Shown: positions 20,986 through 32,100 of the stretch, piece after piece
Position numbering within the stretch: position 1 is the stretch's first letter
Layout: the number at the start of each line of letters is the position of its first letter
Assembly (NCBI GenBank): GCA_003415625.1
Contig: PYIU01000002.1
Coordinates: 6,324,001 to 6,388,000, forward strand
Direction of reading: 5' to 3'
Length of the DNA stretch: 64,000 nucleotides
Source of the DNA: Aquanectria penicillioides
Lineage: Eukaryota; Ascomycota; Sordariomycetes; Hypocreales; Nectriaceae
Notes under the pieces: model-generated
The model's input: the letters and a program-made list of their open reading frames with translations, nothing else
Told to the model about the DNA's origin: nothing
The model's database searches: none
Translations under genes and position numbers: made by a program

Positions 20986-21909
20986 ATGACCACCATCAAA
21001 ACCGTCTTCCAGCTCTCTCAGCAACCAACTTGGTTTGAGAACATCTCAATCCGACCCAATGGCATCGTCCTAGCAACTCGTCTGGACGTTCCCGAGGTTT
21101 GGGCCGTTGACCCCACGTCGTCCACGGGCTCGCTCCTCTTCAGATTGCCCCTCGCTGAGAACGACCCGACGTCCAGTCTGACCGGCATCTGCGAAATTCG
21201 CCCCGATGTCTTTGCCATCGGCGCAGGCATCTACGACATGACAGGGGGCACCGGAGCCAAGCAAGGCAGCTTCAGCGTTTGGCTCGCCGATCTGACAGGC
21301 GACGAGCCGCGCGTGTCAAAGGTTGCGGATACACCTGAGATTGCCATGATCAACGGCATGGCCACCTGGGACGACAACACGGCGCTTGTGACGGACTGCT
21401 TTAATGGCAACATTTACAAGTTCAATGTGTCCACGGGAGACCACTCGATAGCCCTCGAGGATGAAACTATGACGCTCCCCCCTGACGCTCCATACCCCAT
21501 CAGCATCAACGGCCTCAAGGTACACCGCACTCCGGCACAGGCATATGTCTACTACACCACCACCACGCGGAACTCGGTTTATCGACTGCCCGTGACATCC
21601 GACCTCAAGTCTGCTGGGCCAGCAGAGACCCTGATCTCGGGCATTGTCCCCGACGATATTGCTGTGGCAGAGGATGGAACTGTGTATGTGTGCACCAATG
21701 TGTTAAACACGGTGGTGAAGATCCCACCCGGTAGCAGCGAGGCCATCACGGTGGCAGGAAATGCAGCCGAGTTGACGGTTGCAGGATCCACAGCGTGTGT
21801 CTTTGGCGAGGGAGAGAAGACGCTATACGTTGCAACGGCCGGGGCTCTGATTGCGCCTGTGGATGGAAAGACTGAGCCGGCCAAGGTTGTCGAGGTCAAG
21901 CTCGCTTGA
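20986..21909 (+). CDS. SMP-30/gluconolactonase-like beta-propeller protein
   Basis: An intronless 307-residue protein, with the start at MTTIKTVFQLSQQPTWFENISI (an earlier in-frame TTG is not used). The repeating blades (IRPNGIVLATRL, VWAVDPTS, INGMATWDDNTALVTDC, INGLKVHRTPAQAYVYYT, PDDIAVAEDGTVYVCTN, TLYVATAG) are those of the six-bladed SMP-30/LRE-like fold. Members hydrolyse sugar or other lactones with a divalent metal, and some fungal members have no known substrate. Motif ING...N/D positions are kept, but the metal site cannot be confirmed by eye. No secretion signal is evident. Together with the MBL lactonase-like gene it makes two candidate lactone hydrolases in one region. Confidence 0.85.
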   Translation: MTTIKTVFQLSQQPTWFENISIRPNGIVLATRLDVPEVWAVDPTSSTGSLLFRLPLAENDPTSSLTGICEIRPDVFAIGAGIYDMTGGTGAKQGSFSVWLADLTGDEPRVSKVADTPEIAMINGMATWDDNTALVTDCFNGNIYKFNVSTGDHSIALEDETMTLPPDAPYPISINGLKVHRTPAQAYVYYTTTTRNSVYRLPVTSDLKSAGPAETLISGIVPDDIAVAEDGTVYVCTNVLNTVVKIPPGSSEAITVAGNAAELTVAGSTACVFGEGEKTLYVATAGALIAPVDGKTEPAKVVEVKLA

Positions 21910-22109
21910 GGGAAGATATTCGGAGAGGACAGTTAATTTGCGGATATCAATACTGTAATTATCCACCTAGTTCAGTCTGCCATATATTGCAGGCTGTCAT
22001 CTATCATATGATGCCCATTCGGCAAATGCCCCAACGCCAGGTTTTCCCAATCCATAAATCGACGAAGCCCATCATCATCGCTTTTGAAGCCGCAGAAGCA
22101 TCATTGCAC

Positions 22110-23254
22110 TCACCATCGTCCCCTTCGTCCACGGCCTCCGCCAAAGCCACCGCGGCCGCCACCTCCTCCGGCCATGTTTTGATCGTATCCAAAACCGCCC
22201 TGGTTGCCACCAAAGCCGCCGCCAAAGCCGCCGCCTTGACCTCCCTGGCCTCCACCACCGCTTCCTCCGGCGTTCTGCATGCCTGCAAACATGGCGTTCA
22301 TCTGGCTGGGGTCCATTTGGCTGGGGTCCATGCCAGACGCCATCATCTGCTGCATCATGCCCTGCATCTCAGGGGGCATTCCGTCCATGCCAGGCATGCC
22401 ACCAGCGGCACCGCCCGAAGCGCCTCCACCGGGCATGCCCATTCCGCCCATCATCATCATGCTGTTGAAGTCGTCCATCATCTTCTTGTTGTTCGCTGCG
22501 AAAACGTCGGCGCCAAACTCGCCTCGGACGGTCTCCTGCTTCGCGGCATAAAGAGCCCACGTAAACTCGTCAAAGCCATAGTTAAAGTAGTCGCTAATAT
22601 CAGTACCAGGCTTTCGCCATGGCTTGTCGTTTTCGGGGAGATCTGCAGTTTCATTAGTGACATGTACCCGGATTTTAAAGGGCGCGGTATGACCAACCCT
22701 CATCAATGTTGACTTGGGTGATAGGCTTGCCAGAGCCAGCGTGAATGGGGTTTGCGTTGATGTCAATGGTGGATTTTGAGGCGGCCTCTGAGGTTTTGTC
22801 GGCGCTGGGTGCGGCGACGTTGAGTGCGCTCGATTGCCTCGACTCGTCCTCCTTCTTGACTGGTGCTGACTTTACTGTGACGTCGGTTGCAGCTGATCTT
22901 TGGGGGATGTTGCGGATATCGCTATATTTTGTTTGGCTGGAGTGAGAACAAAGAGTTAGCCATGGTGTCGGTCGCGTCGCAAAACAGATAAACGTACGGT
23001 GGCGGAGCTGGCTTGGTGCCGTCTTTACGTTCCGTGATGATATCAATGTCCTAGGTGACTGTCAGAAGGAGGAAATGATCATCGTGCAACACAAAAGAGA
23101 TGCGTACGGAGTCGTCATCGTCCTCATCCATAGCAGCGCCTTCATCTTCCTCTTCGCCTTCCTCGAGGTCGTCGAACTTGGGTTTCTTTTCCTCTGCGGG
23201 CTCAACCTTGGGCTCCTCAGGCACGTAGAGATCGTCGTCCTCATCGATATCCAT
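22110..23254 (-). CDS. FIP1: Fip1, pre-mRNA polyadenylation factor
   Basis: Predicted exons are 23254-23108, 23050-22998, 22936-22698 and 22642-22110, which join in frame to 323 residues. The N-terminus is very acidic ([15 protein letters not shown]). The central region has [19 protein letters not shown], where the intron splits DE/DLPEND, followed by the family signature [23 protein letters not shown]. The C-terminus is a Met/Gly-rich and then RGG-rich low-complexity tail. Fip1 is a subunit of the nuclear cleavage and polyadenylation factor and tethers poly(A) polymerase. The third intron has the unusual donor GTTGGT, chosen because it alone rebuilds the conserved motif. It is divergent from NUP49, with 365 bp between start codons. 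Confidence 0.95.
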
Positions 23255-23619
23255 AGTTGCGATTCTCGAGGTTTAGTATCTTTATAGTGGCGTGAAGGTG
23301 AAATGTACAAGAGCGCAGTGATTGTCGAGATATGATGCTGCTGTATCAAGCTCCAGAGCTCCATGGTGCACCAGTACCAGCAGCGACAGCTCTTCGGCGT
23401 CGGCGCCGAGGTTTCTCCGCGCGCCCAAGCGCGTGCACACCGGCGCCACACCGAGAATCAAGCATCCTCACCGAGACTCACCGAGACCTTGGTAGCTGGC
23501 CCAAGCGCAGATCCAATCCTGGAGCACTGTCGACCTTAGCTTCAGAGCGCAGCCTTGCAAAAGTCGTCCCCCGAGACACAGTCGCAAACGCTCGTTCTCG
23601 CTCTGTTTGGCGTCTGGTC
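23255..23619. promoter_or_regulatory. Shared divergent promoter FIP1 / NUP49
   Basis: The 365 bp between two divergent start codons must hold both promoters. No TATA box is obvious, as is usual for housekeeping genes. Confidence 0.5.
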
Positions 23620-25271
23620 ATGTCCCTGATTCGATCAGCAAGCGGCCCAGCAGGCGGTCTTTCCATCAACACCGGTGCGGCCAACGCCTTGTAAGCAAGC
23701 TCCTCTCTTTGTCTCGCTTCCCGCCCAGCAAACAAAACAAACCATCGAGCGGCTCGCGATAGCTTGGTCGACAACAACATCAACAAACACAACACCACAA
23801 GGCCTCAGCCCATTGCTAACTCGTTCGATTCTCCTCAGCGGTAAATCCACGCAGCCTACTTCCTCGGGAGGCCTCTTTGGTTCAGGCTCGACGCCATCTA
23901 CGACGGCTACTACCACCGGCGGCGCAGGCACCAACACGATGGCAACCACAGGCGGCCTCTTTGGCGGCGGCGCGGCGAAGACGGGGACGGGACTCTTCGG
24001 TCAGTCGATGACAGCAGCGGCGGCGACAGGAATCGCAGGCACCGGCCTCTTTGGCAATGCTGCTGCCAACACCGCCAACACGCAGCAGAACACGGCTGGA
24101 GGCGGTCTCTTTGGCAACACCGCAGCGAACAACACCACGAACAACACCCAGCAACAGGCTGGAGGTGGCCTGTTTGGCAATAAGCCTGCAGGAGGCGGCC
24201 TGTTTGGAAACGCAACCCCAGCTGCCCAACCCACGATGGCGACTGGAGGCGGTCTGTTCGGCCAGGCTGCGCAAACCCAACAGCAGCAGCCTCAACAGCA
24301 GCAGCAGCCACAGCAGGCCGGCGGCTTGTTTGGCGCGTCTACAGCTGCGAACACTCAAGCCAACACAGGTGCTGGTCTATTCGGTCAGTCACAGGCTAAA
24401 CCAGCCGGTGGACTATTGTAAGTTTGACCTTTCTAGGTTCTCTCAAGATGACATGTGCTAATACTACGGCAGTGGGCAAGCCCAACCCCAACAAAATGCT
24501 ACCCTCGGCCAGTCGACGAACCAAGTTCCCGCTGTTCAAATCAACTTTGACAACATCAGACCACGCACTCGCTTCGATGACCTTGCTAAGCCTATCCAGG
24601 ACGAGATTGCGCTGTTGGACAAGGGCATCATGCGGGTGATGAAGATGAGGGATGAGATCGGCGAGTTCATGCCTCAGCATGAGAGGGACATTGACCAGCT
24701 CGGCCGCGACGTCAAGTTTGTCGAGTCCAAGTTCCGCACAGTCCAAGTCGCCCTCAACAACGACATCCAGACCGTCAAGGCCCTCCAGGACCTCACCAAG
24801 AAGAACGCTGCTGATGCTCGACTCGCCTTCGCCGGCGCTGACAACCTGAAGCTACCCACTCACTACCACCAGACTGGCCTCTTCGCCAGCACGACCCCCC
24901 CAACCAACTCGAGCAATGGCAATGCGGCATCAACACACGCTGATGCTCAAGATCTTATCACATACTTCAATCGTATCTGCGACGATATCGAGAAGTACAA
25001 GAAGCGTCTAGATGAGTACCGTGGCGAAATTGAACGGGACATGCCCGGTGTTGAGAACGGCTTGTATGAGCAGATTCGATCGCTCCGCGACCGCAGTGCT
25101 GGCAACGCCGTCGTTCAAGACCAGCTCGGTGAGGTCCTAGCAGCTCTCCGTGAGACAGGCAATGCCATTGTCGCCCAAGCTGGACAGATTGCCGACACAC
25201 GCGAACGCTTGTCCCGGCTACAGGCAGGCATCCTCGACAGCGGTGTTTACACAATGGGTATGGCAGCTTGA
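23620..25271 (+). CDS. NUP49: Nucleoporin Nup49 (GLFG-repeat)
   Basis: Exons 23620-23690, 23839-24417 and 24473-25271 give 482 residues. The first intron is 148 nt and the second 55 nt; both junctions recreate a phenylalanine-glycine codon pair. Residues from about 30 to 230 contain many GLFG repeats in a Gly/Thr/Gln/Asn-rich context, with a polyglutamine stretch near the end. The C-terminal half (INFDNIRPRTRFDDLAKPIQDEI onward) is predicted coiled-coil, which in Nup49 binds Nsp1 and Nup57 in the central channel of the nuclear pore complex. The FG half forms the permeability barrier. The start is the first ATG that leads into the FG region. This is an essential gene in yeast and the frame is intact. 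Confidence 0.95.
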
Positions 25272-26146
25272 GCGTGCTGCAAGGAGGGGAGGTGACTAGT
25301 TGATGGGAAGCATTGGGTAGAGACTCTAATGGATGGGCGAGCGTTCTTGTTATCATGTTTAGAAATAAGATGTATGGAGTGACAGCCACGTCAGAAGGGA
25401 AGAGATCAACGGGGGGGGTTAAGGACCAACCCCCTTACGACCATGTACGAATACAACAAAACAACATTATCAATTCGCAGCCGCTTGTGAAAAACTCGAG
25501 GAGGGGTAGGGATTCAAGGAGAAGGAAATTGAGAGAGAGAAAAAAAATTAGAAAAAATCTGCCAAAATATAAAAAGGCAGAGCCAAGAAATGTTAGCAAG
25601 GGTTTCGGATGCAACTTGGAAAATACTACAGTACATAGATACCTTCAATCTTAAATGTCTGACAACACAAGGACAAGATGGAACAACAACTAACAACAAG
25701 GAACGAATCAACTGTGTGCTGTGCTCGATTGGTTTTATTTGAAATTTCTGTTCTTTTTTTTTTTTAGATTTGGTCATTATTCTGCTTCGCGCCCCCGCTG
25801 AGCCGGTAGGACGTGGGTATCAAGCTGGGTGTCATGCAATGCATGCTGCACGCTTTCATCTGTGCGTGTGTATATATATATACAAGATTTTGTGTGTTTT
25901 TCAAACGGTGAAGGGGAGGATGTGAGGAGACGCCATGAGAAAAGGACGCCCAAATAGCCGCCCGTCACAAATGCATCATGTTTGTGCCCATAGGATATTG
26001 TTCTTTTCCTTCTCATCTGCTCCAATCCATGAATCTTGTGTTAGTCCTTTTTATTCTGTTTTCTTTCCTCTTTGTTCCAGTCATCTTCGAACCCGAATCC
26101 AGCAATGGCCTCTCCTCTCCTTTCTTCCCGTTTTCTTGCCCGGCTC
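25272..26146. other. Intergenic: convergent 3' flanks of NUP49 and RPC31
   Basis: An AT-rich stretch with a T12 run near 25754, a TA-dinucleotide stretch near 25871-25880 and a G9 run near 25412. No gene is supported. Confidence 0.4.
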
Positions 26147-27047
26147 TTAGAAGGTTCCCTCGCCGTCGCCATCGTCGCCGTACTCTTCGCCGAATTCGTC
26201 GCCATTGTCAAAGTAGCCCTCAGCGTCGTAGTCGCCAGCGTCCTCATCGTCGTAGACCTCGTCCTGTTCATCATCGTCCATGCCCTCGTCGTCGTCAAAC
26301 TCGCCGCCTTCTTCACCCTCCACATCCTTGAGGGCGGCAAGACGGTCGAGCAGGTTGCGACCCTCTGCGGCGTCGTCACCGTTGACGCCGTCCGTGGCCA
26401 GGCCAAAGGCCTCTTCGGCGCTTGGCAGGGCACTGATGCTGCTGAGCTCCAGGCGGCGGCGCTTGTAGGTGCCTGGGGTCTTGGAGGATGAGGCAGCGGC
26501 GTCTATGGTGTCGAGCAGCTCGTTGGGGAACAGCTCGCGGCAGACGGGCCGGTGGGTCCAGTCGGGCAGGGCGCGCTCCTCGCGAACGAACTTGTGGGAG
26601 TAGGTTGGCACCGCAGTGAAGGGGTCGAGCGAGGCCTTGTTCTTGACGCCGTAGCGGGCGTTCATCTGCTCCTGGCCGTACATCTTGCGCGGGGCGGTGG
26701 GGTCATGGAGCGAGGTGCGCTTGGAGGTGTAGAGCGGCGAGCCGTGGATCTGGTGGCGGAGGAGGAGGAGGTGCTGGATGCTGCTGGCCTCGGTTGAAGT
26801 GAGAGTCTTGGGCGTGGGGACGACGTAAGGCTACATGACACGAAAAGGGTCAGTGAATGGTGTTGCGGGAGGTTGCACACAGAGCGAGCGCTCAATGCTC
26901 AATGGGGGACGCGGATCGACTCACGGGAAACAGCTCCGAGGGCCGCGCATCGGGCTCATCGCCAGTGTCCCAGGGGACGTTGGGCCGGCCTCCACGACCG
27001 CCGCCTCTGCCTCCACGGCCACCTCCTCGGCCACCACCTCGAGACAT
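26147..27047 (-). CDS. RPC31: RNA polymerase III subunit Rpc31 (RPC7/C31 family)
   Basis: Exon 1 (27047-26925) and exon 2 (26830-26147) give 268 residues after removal of a 95-nt intron. The N-terminus is a Gly/Arg block (MSRGGGRGGGRGGRGGG) followed by RPNVPWD. The middle contains RHQIHGSPLYTSKR and the conserved RPVCRELFPNELLD. The final 60 residues are almost wholly acidic (runs of Asp/Glu with Tyr and Gly). This order, basic/Gly N-terminus, short conserved core and acidic tail, is that of the C31/RPC7 subunit. It belongs to the Pol III-specific trimer (C82-C34-C31) used in initiation. The protein acts in the nucleus. It is divergent from the HSM3-like gene. Confidence 0.88.
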
Positions 27048-27599
27048 TGGGATCGCAAGCGCAAGCAGAGAATCGCGGGGCCAGATGCAGGCTCAAGCAC
27101 AAGCACGGTTGGAGGCACAGGCACAGGCACAGGCACGAGCGCGAGGTTGAGCTGGCTGCGTGCGCGCGCGGTGCGGTAAAAGAGAAGGAGGCGCTTGTGG
27201 CGGGTCGTGATGGTTGCGATGGCTGGGACTGGAGGTTATCCGAAGCTGACCCTTTACACAGTCATAGACTCGGCTCAGACACTGACACAACTACAACAGG
27301 CCTCTTTTTTTTTTTTTTTTGCGGGGTGGAATGCTCGCAGGTCCCTGAAACCAGCGGAATTGGCTCCGCTGCGATGACGCCTGCCCCGCAGTGAACCCTT
27401 CAGCGGGCTTCCATAGCTCCTGCAGACCGACAGGCAGGAGGACAATTAGTAAACCAGACAACACCAACGAGAAGCTGCTTGCGCCCGACTAATTTGAGAA
27501 TCCCATTGAGTATTTTCTTCTTTTGTCCTCGTTTATTCTTCTTTTTCTTCCTCCTCTTCTTCTTCTCCTCCTCTTTTATTTCATCTGCCTTCTCGAGAA
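27048..27599. promoter_or_regulatory. Divergent promoter RPC31 / HSM3-like
   Basis: This stretch contains a T16 tract at 27305-27320 and a long pyrimidine-rich run at about 27515-27590 just before the plus-strand start, as is common near fungal transcription starts. Confidence 0.45.
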
Positions 27600-28769
27600 A
27601 TGACCGATAGGGTAGTCCCCGAATACAGCAACACCATGGACGCCTCAACCATCTCGGGTCTCGCAGACCTGCAAGCTCACGTCCAACAGCTTGTCAACGA
27701 CCCTGCTGCGCCCTTTGACGCAAAGCTCTTTGACGACGTCGAGCTCCAACTGAACGGTTCGTTTCTCAAAGCTTTTGCCCCATCTCCCTGCTGCTGTGGC
27801 CTCTAAAACTAACCACCCACCTGATGCACAGAGACCAACATCCCCCCGCTCCTCGCCACCCTCCTCCCTCCCCTCACGGCAATCCTCAGACAAACCACCC
27901 AAGACCCGACACCGCTCCTCTCTCTCGCCATCAAGCTCCTCAGCCCGCTCAACTTCACCCGCTGTCTCACCATCGCCGATCCGCCCGCCCTCGTCACCGC
28001 CCTGCAGTCCCCGCTCCCCGGCGCCGTGTTGCTCGCCCTCGCCATCCTCCACAAGGCCGCCAAAACCCCCGCCGAAGCCGCCCTCTTGAGCACCTTACCC
28101 GAAGTTGTCGAGGAGCTGCTACGCCGGTGGCTGGATAGCCCGGATGTCGGCGTCGGAGAGCGCGCTGGCAAGGTTCTGAGCGATCTGCTTGAGACGGACT
28201 GCGATATTGTAACAGGTGGTGCGAATGGCCTCTCCAACGTGATCGACTTCCCCAGCACCCAGGTCGTCAAGCGCTGCGTCCCTGGTCACGCCCGTCTTTG
28301 GAGGCAGATTTTCCTCAAGCGTCCGTTCCTCTCCATCATCACTTCCAACTGCGCTCCTGAAACCCCCGACCGCCAAACGACTCTGGCTCAGGGCCGGCTA
28401 CTGCGCATCCTCCCTCGACTTGTCGCCCTCAACCCCCGCGCCCTCACCCAGACGCCATTTCCCGACCTCCTCTCCCTTCCAGAACCCCTTGCTGCCCAAG
28501 TTGGATCCGGATTGCTGCAGTGGGCAGCGCTGAACATGATTGACCCTTCAGACCTACTAATGCACCTGAGCCTGATTGACTTCTACGAGACCTTTGTCAG
28601 CGTCATGCGTGTATCAGGGCAGTCGAACGACCAGGCAGTGCGTGACTTGATGAGAGCTGCTGCCCAGCGGGATGAACAGCTCTCTGCGTCACTCAGGAGC
28701 CTGCCTGACCGAACTGTAGAGGAGGAGGCCGAGCCCCTGAGGCGATATATCAGTCAAATTCTAGGTTAA
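27600..28769 (+). CDS. HSM3: HSM3-like proteasome assembly chaperone / PSMD5-related
   Basis: Exons 27600-27756 and 27832-28769 give 364 residues. The 75-nt intron is closed at GCACAG. The protein is a run of leucine-rich helical pairs (LLATLLPPLTAIL, LLSLAIKLLSPLNF, AVLLALAILHKAA, LPEVVEELLRRWLDS), in keeping with the HEAT/ARM-like fold of Hsm3 and PSMD5. It also contains LRILPRLVALNPRAL and a C-terminal helix DRTVEEEAEPLRRYISQIL. Hsm3 is a cytosolic chaperone that helps assemble the Rpt1-Rpt2 base module of the 26S proteasome; the older name comes from a mismatch-repair phenotype. A second ATG at 27636 has a better context (ACCATGG) and may be the true start. The assignment rests on overall pattern, not a strict motif. 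Confidence 0.65.
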
Positions 28770-29162
28770 CGAGGCCAGCGCGAGCCCATGACATGTGTAT
28801 GATAGATACCCAAGCAAGTCAGAAAAAAGCAAAAGATAACTAGACTTTTTTTCTTCTCATGGTAAAACAAAAAGCAACAGGTGAATACATTAATTCAATC
28901 ACGTTGACAACACAGCATGGCTGGGAGAGGCGCGACATGAGATGTTGGTGCTGAAATAATAAGCCACTATATGTTGTCACATCCGGTTTTAGGAAAAATT
29001 CATGCTACACACTCCCAGGCCGACCCCTCAGCCGTTTAAGGAGGACCTAGGGTATTTTCTAGACAAGTCAAGGTGTCATAAAACCCAACACTCTATCCTA
29101 TCCCAACGCCCACTCGCCGTCAACAGTTATGCCCATCACCATGCGGCTGACTCCGGCTCTTC
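28770..29162. other. Intergenic: convergent 3' flanks
   Basis: This is the non-coding stretch between the convergent HSM3-like and SEC7 genes. Nothing else is seen. Confidence 0.4.
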
Positions 29163-32100
29163 TCACAGCATTCTCCGGGCATGCGCTTCGCGCTTGTCCA
29201 TGGGCTCCTCGGGTGATCGGCTGGCCACGCTATCGCGACGGCGCTCAGCCACTCTTGTCATGCCCTCGATGCCGAGTCCAACCTCGCCAACACGTCGCAA
29301 CACCACAAGCAGCGCGCCTCGCAAATCAGGCGTTAGATCCTTGGCGAGAAGCTCAACGGCCAGCGGGTAAAAGTCTTTGACGTGCGACATGAACGCTTCC
29401 TCGGGGAACGTGGCGAAGCCTTCCAGGACGTCGACAACCACTGGTCGCCAGGCCATGATGTTGCGGTGCTGGCTCTCCTCCTCAAGAGCCGAATATCCCA
29501 CGATGATATCCTTGCACAGGGCACAAGAGCCGCCTCCACATCAGGTCGGCTCTGCAGCCTCTCGGGCGCATTATCCGCAAACATTCTGAAAAGGATGGAA
29601 ATGTACGTCGCGGCTGAGCCGCTCTCCTGCTTGAGCAGGTTGGGGGGTTGCTTCATGAAACCCTCACGCCACAGCCTCATGCGCAGTTCCTTGTCTTCGT
29701 TGAACCTGCGAGCAAACTGGAACGAGCGTTTCAGTAGGGCCATGAGTCGCAGAAGCTCCGTGGAGGGGATATGCGCGTAGACAGTATCGTTGCTGAACAG
29801 TTCATTCACCGTCTCAATCATCAGGAGCTGAAGAACGCAGCGCGAGATGATTCGGTTGAAGAATCGCCGGCGAGCGGCAGTGACAACAACTGGCTGCTGC
29901 TGTAGATTTGATGATGGCTTAAACTCTTCCAGTTGCGGGGCGGCACTGGGGGGAGTTCGAAGCTCTTCTTCATGTCGGGGAGACAATGGTGGGATGATCG
30001 AGTCGTCGTCCGCTTCAATAGCCGTCTCTTCAACCCCGTTGATCTTCAATGACTTCTCATCAACAGGTGTCTCAGCTTTGGTCGGGCTAATCATGCCAGA
30101 GAAGTCAAGACCGTTGGGTGGCTCCAGGGTTGCCGTCGAGGTGATGGTGGTCGCGGTAAACAGTTGGTACGCGGTCGTCCTCTCAAAGAGCTCGCAGAAG
30201 GCGCCCACCAGCTTTGTCCAGTGCTCAGGCTTGAACTTGGTCACGTTCTTCAAGATGAGCTGTTGCAAGCAGTTGCTACCGATCCGAGAAATAGTGTCGT
30301 TTTCTTGGCAGATACACAGGGCCAGCAGCTCTAGGAATCTATCCAACATGTACTCAAGAGCGTCAAAATAGTGCGTAAACAGGGTGATCATGTTGCGCAG
30401 GGCTTGAATCATAGTCGTCGAAAGCCAAACGGAAAGCTCTTCGTGATTGAGAACGTTGGACATTTCCGGTCGTGACCTCAACACGATGAAGATGGGGTAA
30501 AGCTGTTGACGCCACAAGATATCCCAGAATTCTGAAGGGAAATCGCCACCGTACTTGAGGAGAGCCTCAAAGAAGTACTCTAGTGCGTTCGAGCGTACCT
30601 CTAGGTCCTCTCCAGTCATCAACACATCGTGGAATGCAAAGAGGACTGGGAACCAGTAACCTTCTTCCACAGAGGTATTGGATCGGGAGCGTGTCAGAGC
30701 GTCGGATCCATTGGCGTCGGACTCCTTGGTGCCGTTCTTATTTTTGCTGTACTTTTGGTACAGGGGGCACTCGGGTGTCTTGAGCATAGTCGGAATGAGA
30801 GACTTGAGAAGCTCGAGGGCTGCCAAGCTCTTCTTCTGGAACTTGAGGTTCTTGGAGAACTCTGTTAGACAAACAATGAGATCTGTGAATGCGCCCTGAG
30901 CGATGACGACTCCGAATTTAGTCTTGTAGATCTGGTTGACGTTCTCATAAGCCAAATTGACGATGCTCTCATGCGGCTCTCGTGCAGCCACGGTGAAGAC
31001 GCCAAACATGGTCCTCCAACCAGAGCGGATGTTGTCTCCACGAGCCTGGATCATCTGAATCAAGCAGCGAAGAACAAGGTCCTTGACGGTAACGTTGTGC
31101 GAATTGGCGAGAACGTGTTCAAACGGCTTCAGGAAGTCCTTTTGGAATTTGAAACCTGCCAGTTCTTCGATTTCCATGAAGCGCATCGATAGTTGGCGCA
31201 GCGAATCAAGAGCAAAGAACACAATGTTCATGTTGTTGTGGCATCCAACCCTGTTGAAGTGTTCCCCGAAAACATCCCAGATATTGCTCCACTCGAACCT
31301 TACACGGTTCATGTTATAATAGCTGATTTCTACAATCTTCTGCAAGCTGTAGGTTCGAGGAGAGTCGTTGGATCCGGAGACCTTGATCTCATCCCAGCTA
31401 ACTTCGGTCAATGCCTTGGCGAAGTGTAGCATGGCCTCGCCAGAGAGGTTCGCAGTGTTGGTAAAGATACGATCTACGCTGCGAATCACCTCATCGGACC
31501 TACTCTCGAGAGCAATTTCGGTAGAAAATCCACGGGGACCGGTGGTTGATCGTTGGCGTGGTCGTCGGGACTGCGTGGAAGACCTTGAATCAGAAGTTTC
31601 CGATCGTTGAGGAGGCATGAATCGAGCCTTGGACACATCGGGAATTGCACTCTCGTCTACTCCGCCAGAAATAAGCTGAAGTCGGTCTAGCTGACTGATA
31701 CACATGAGAATATCCTTCCACGACTCGCGGAGGATGTTACCCTCCGTCTGAGCAAGCTCCAGAATGACCTTCAAGGCCTCAATGTTCTTGGCCAAAATCT
31801 CCTGGGGGTTGTTGAGGTTAGTTGTGTTCTTCAGTGCCGACATGAACGCCTCTCGAGGAGTTGCCAGGTCAAAGAGGCAAGCAATCCTGGTCGCAAGCTT
31901 CATGCCTTCCAGGCACAACTTGTTCACCTCGAGGTTGTGAGACTTCTGGATCTGGCTGGAAAGGGTAGAGAACAAGGACATCCAGGTCACATCGAACATG
32001 GAGCCGACGTGCTTGAAGGATGTCGCAGGGATATACTTGGTACCTGATTTGGCAGCATTTCGGCGCTGGCTCTTGAAGAGGTTCTTGAATAGCTGTTCCG

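Noticed and set aside
22279..22551. Plus-strand Met/Pro-rich frame
   Set aside because: Antisense of the Met/Gly-rich tail of FIP1.
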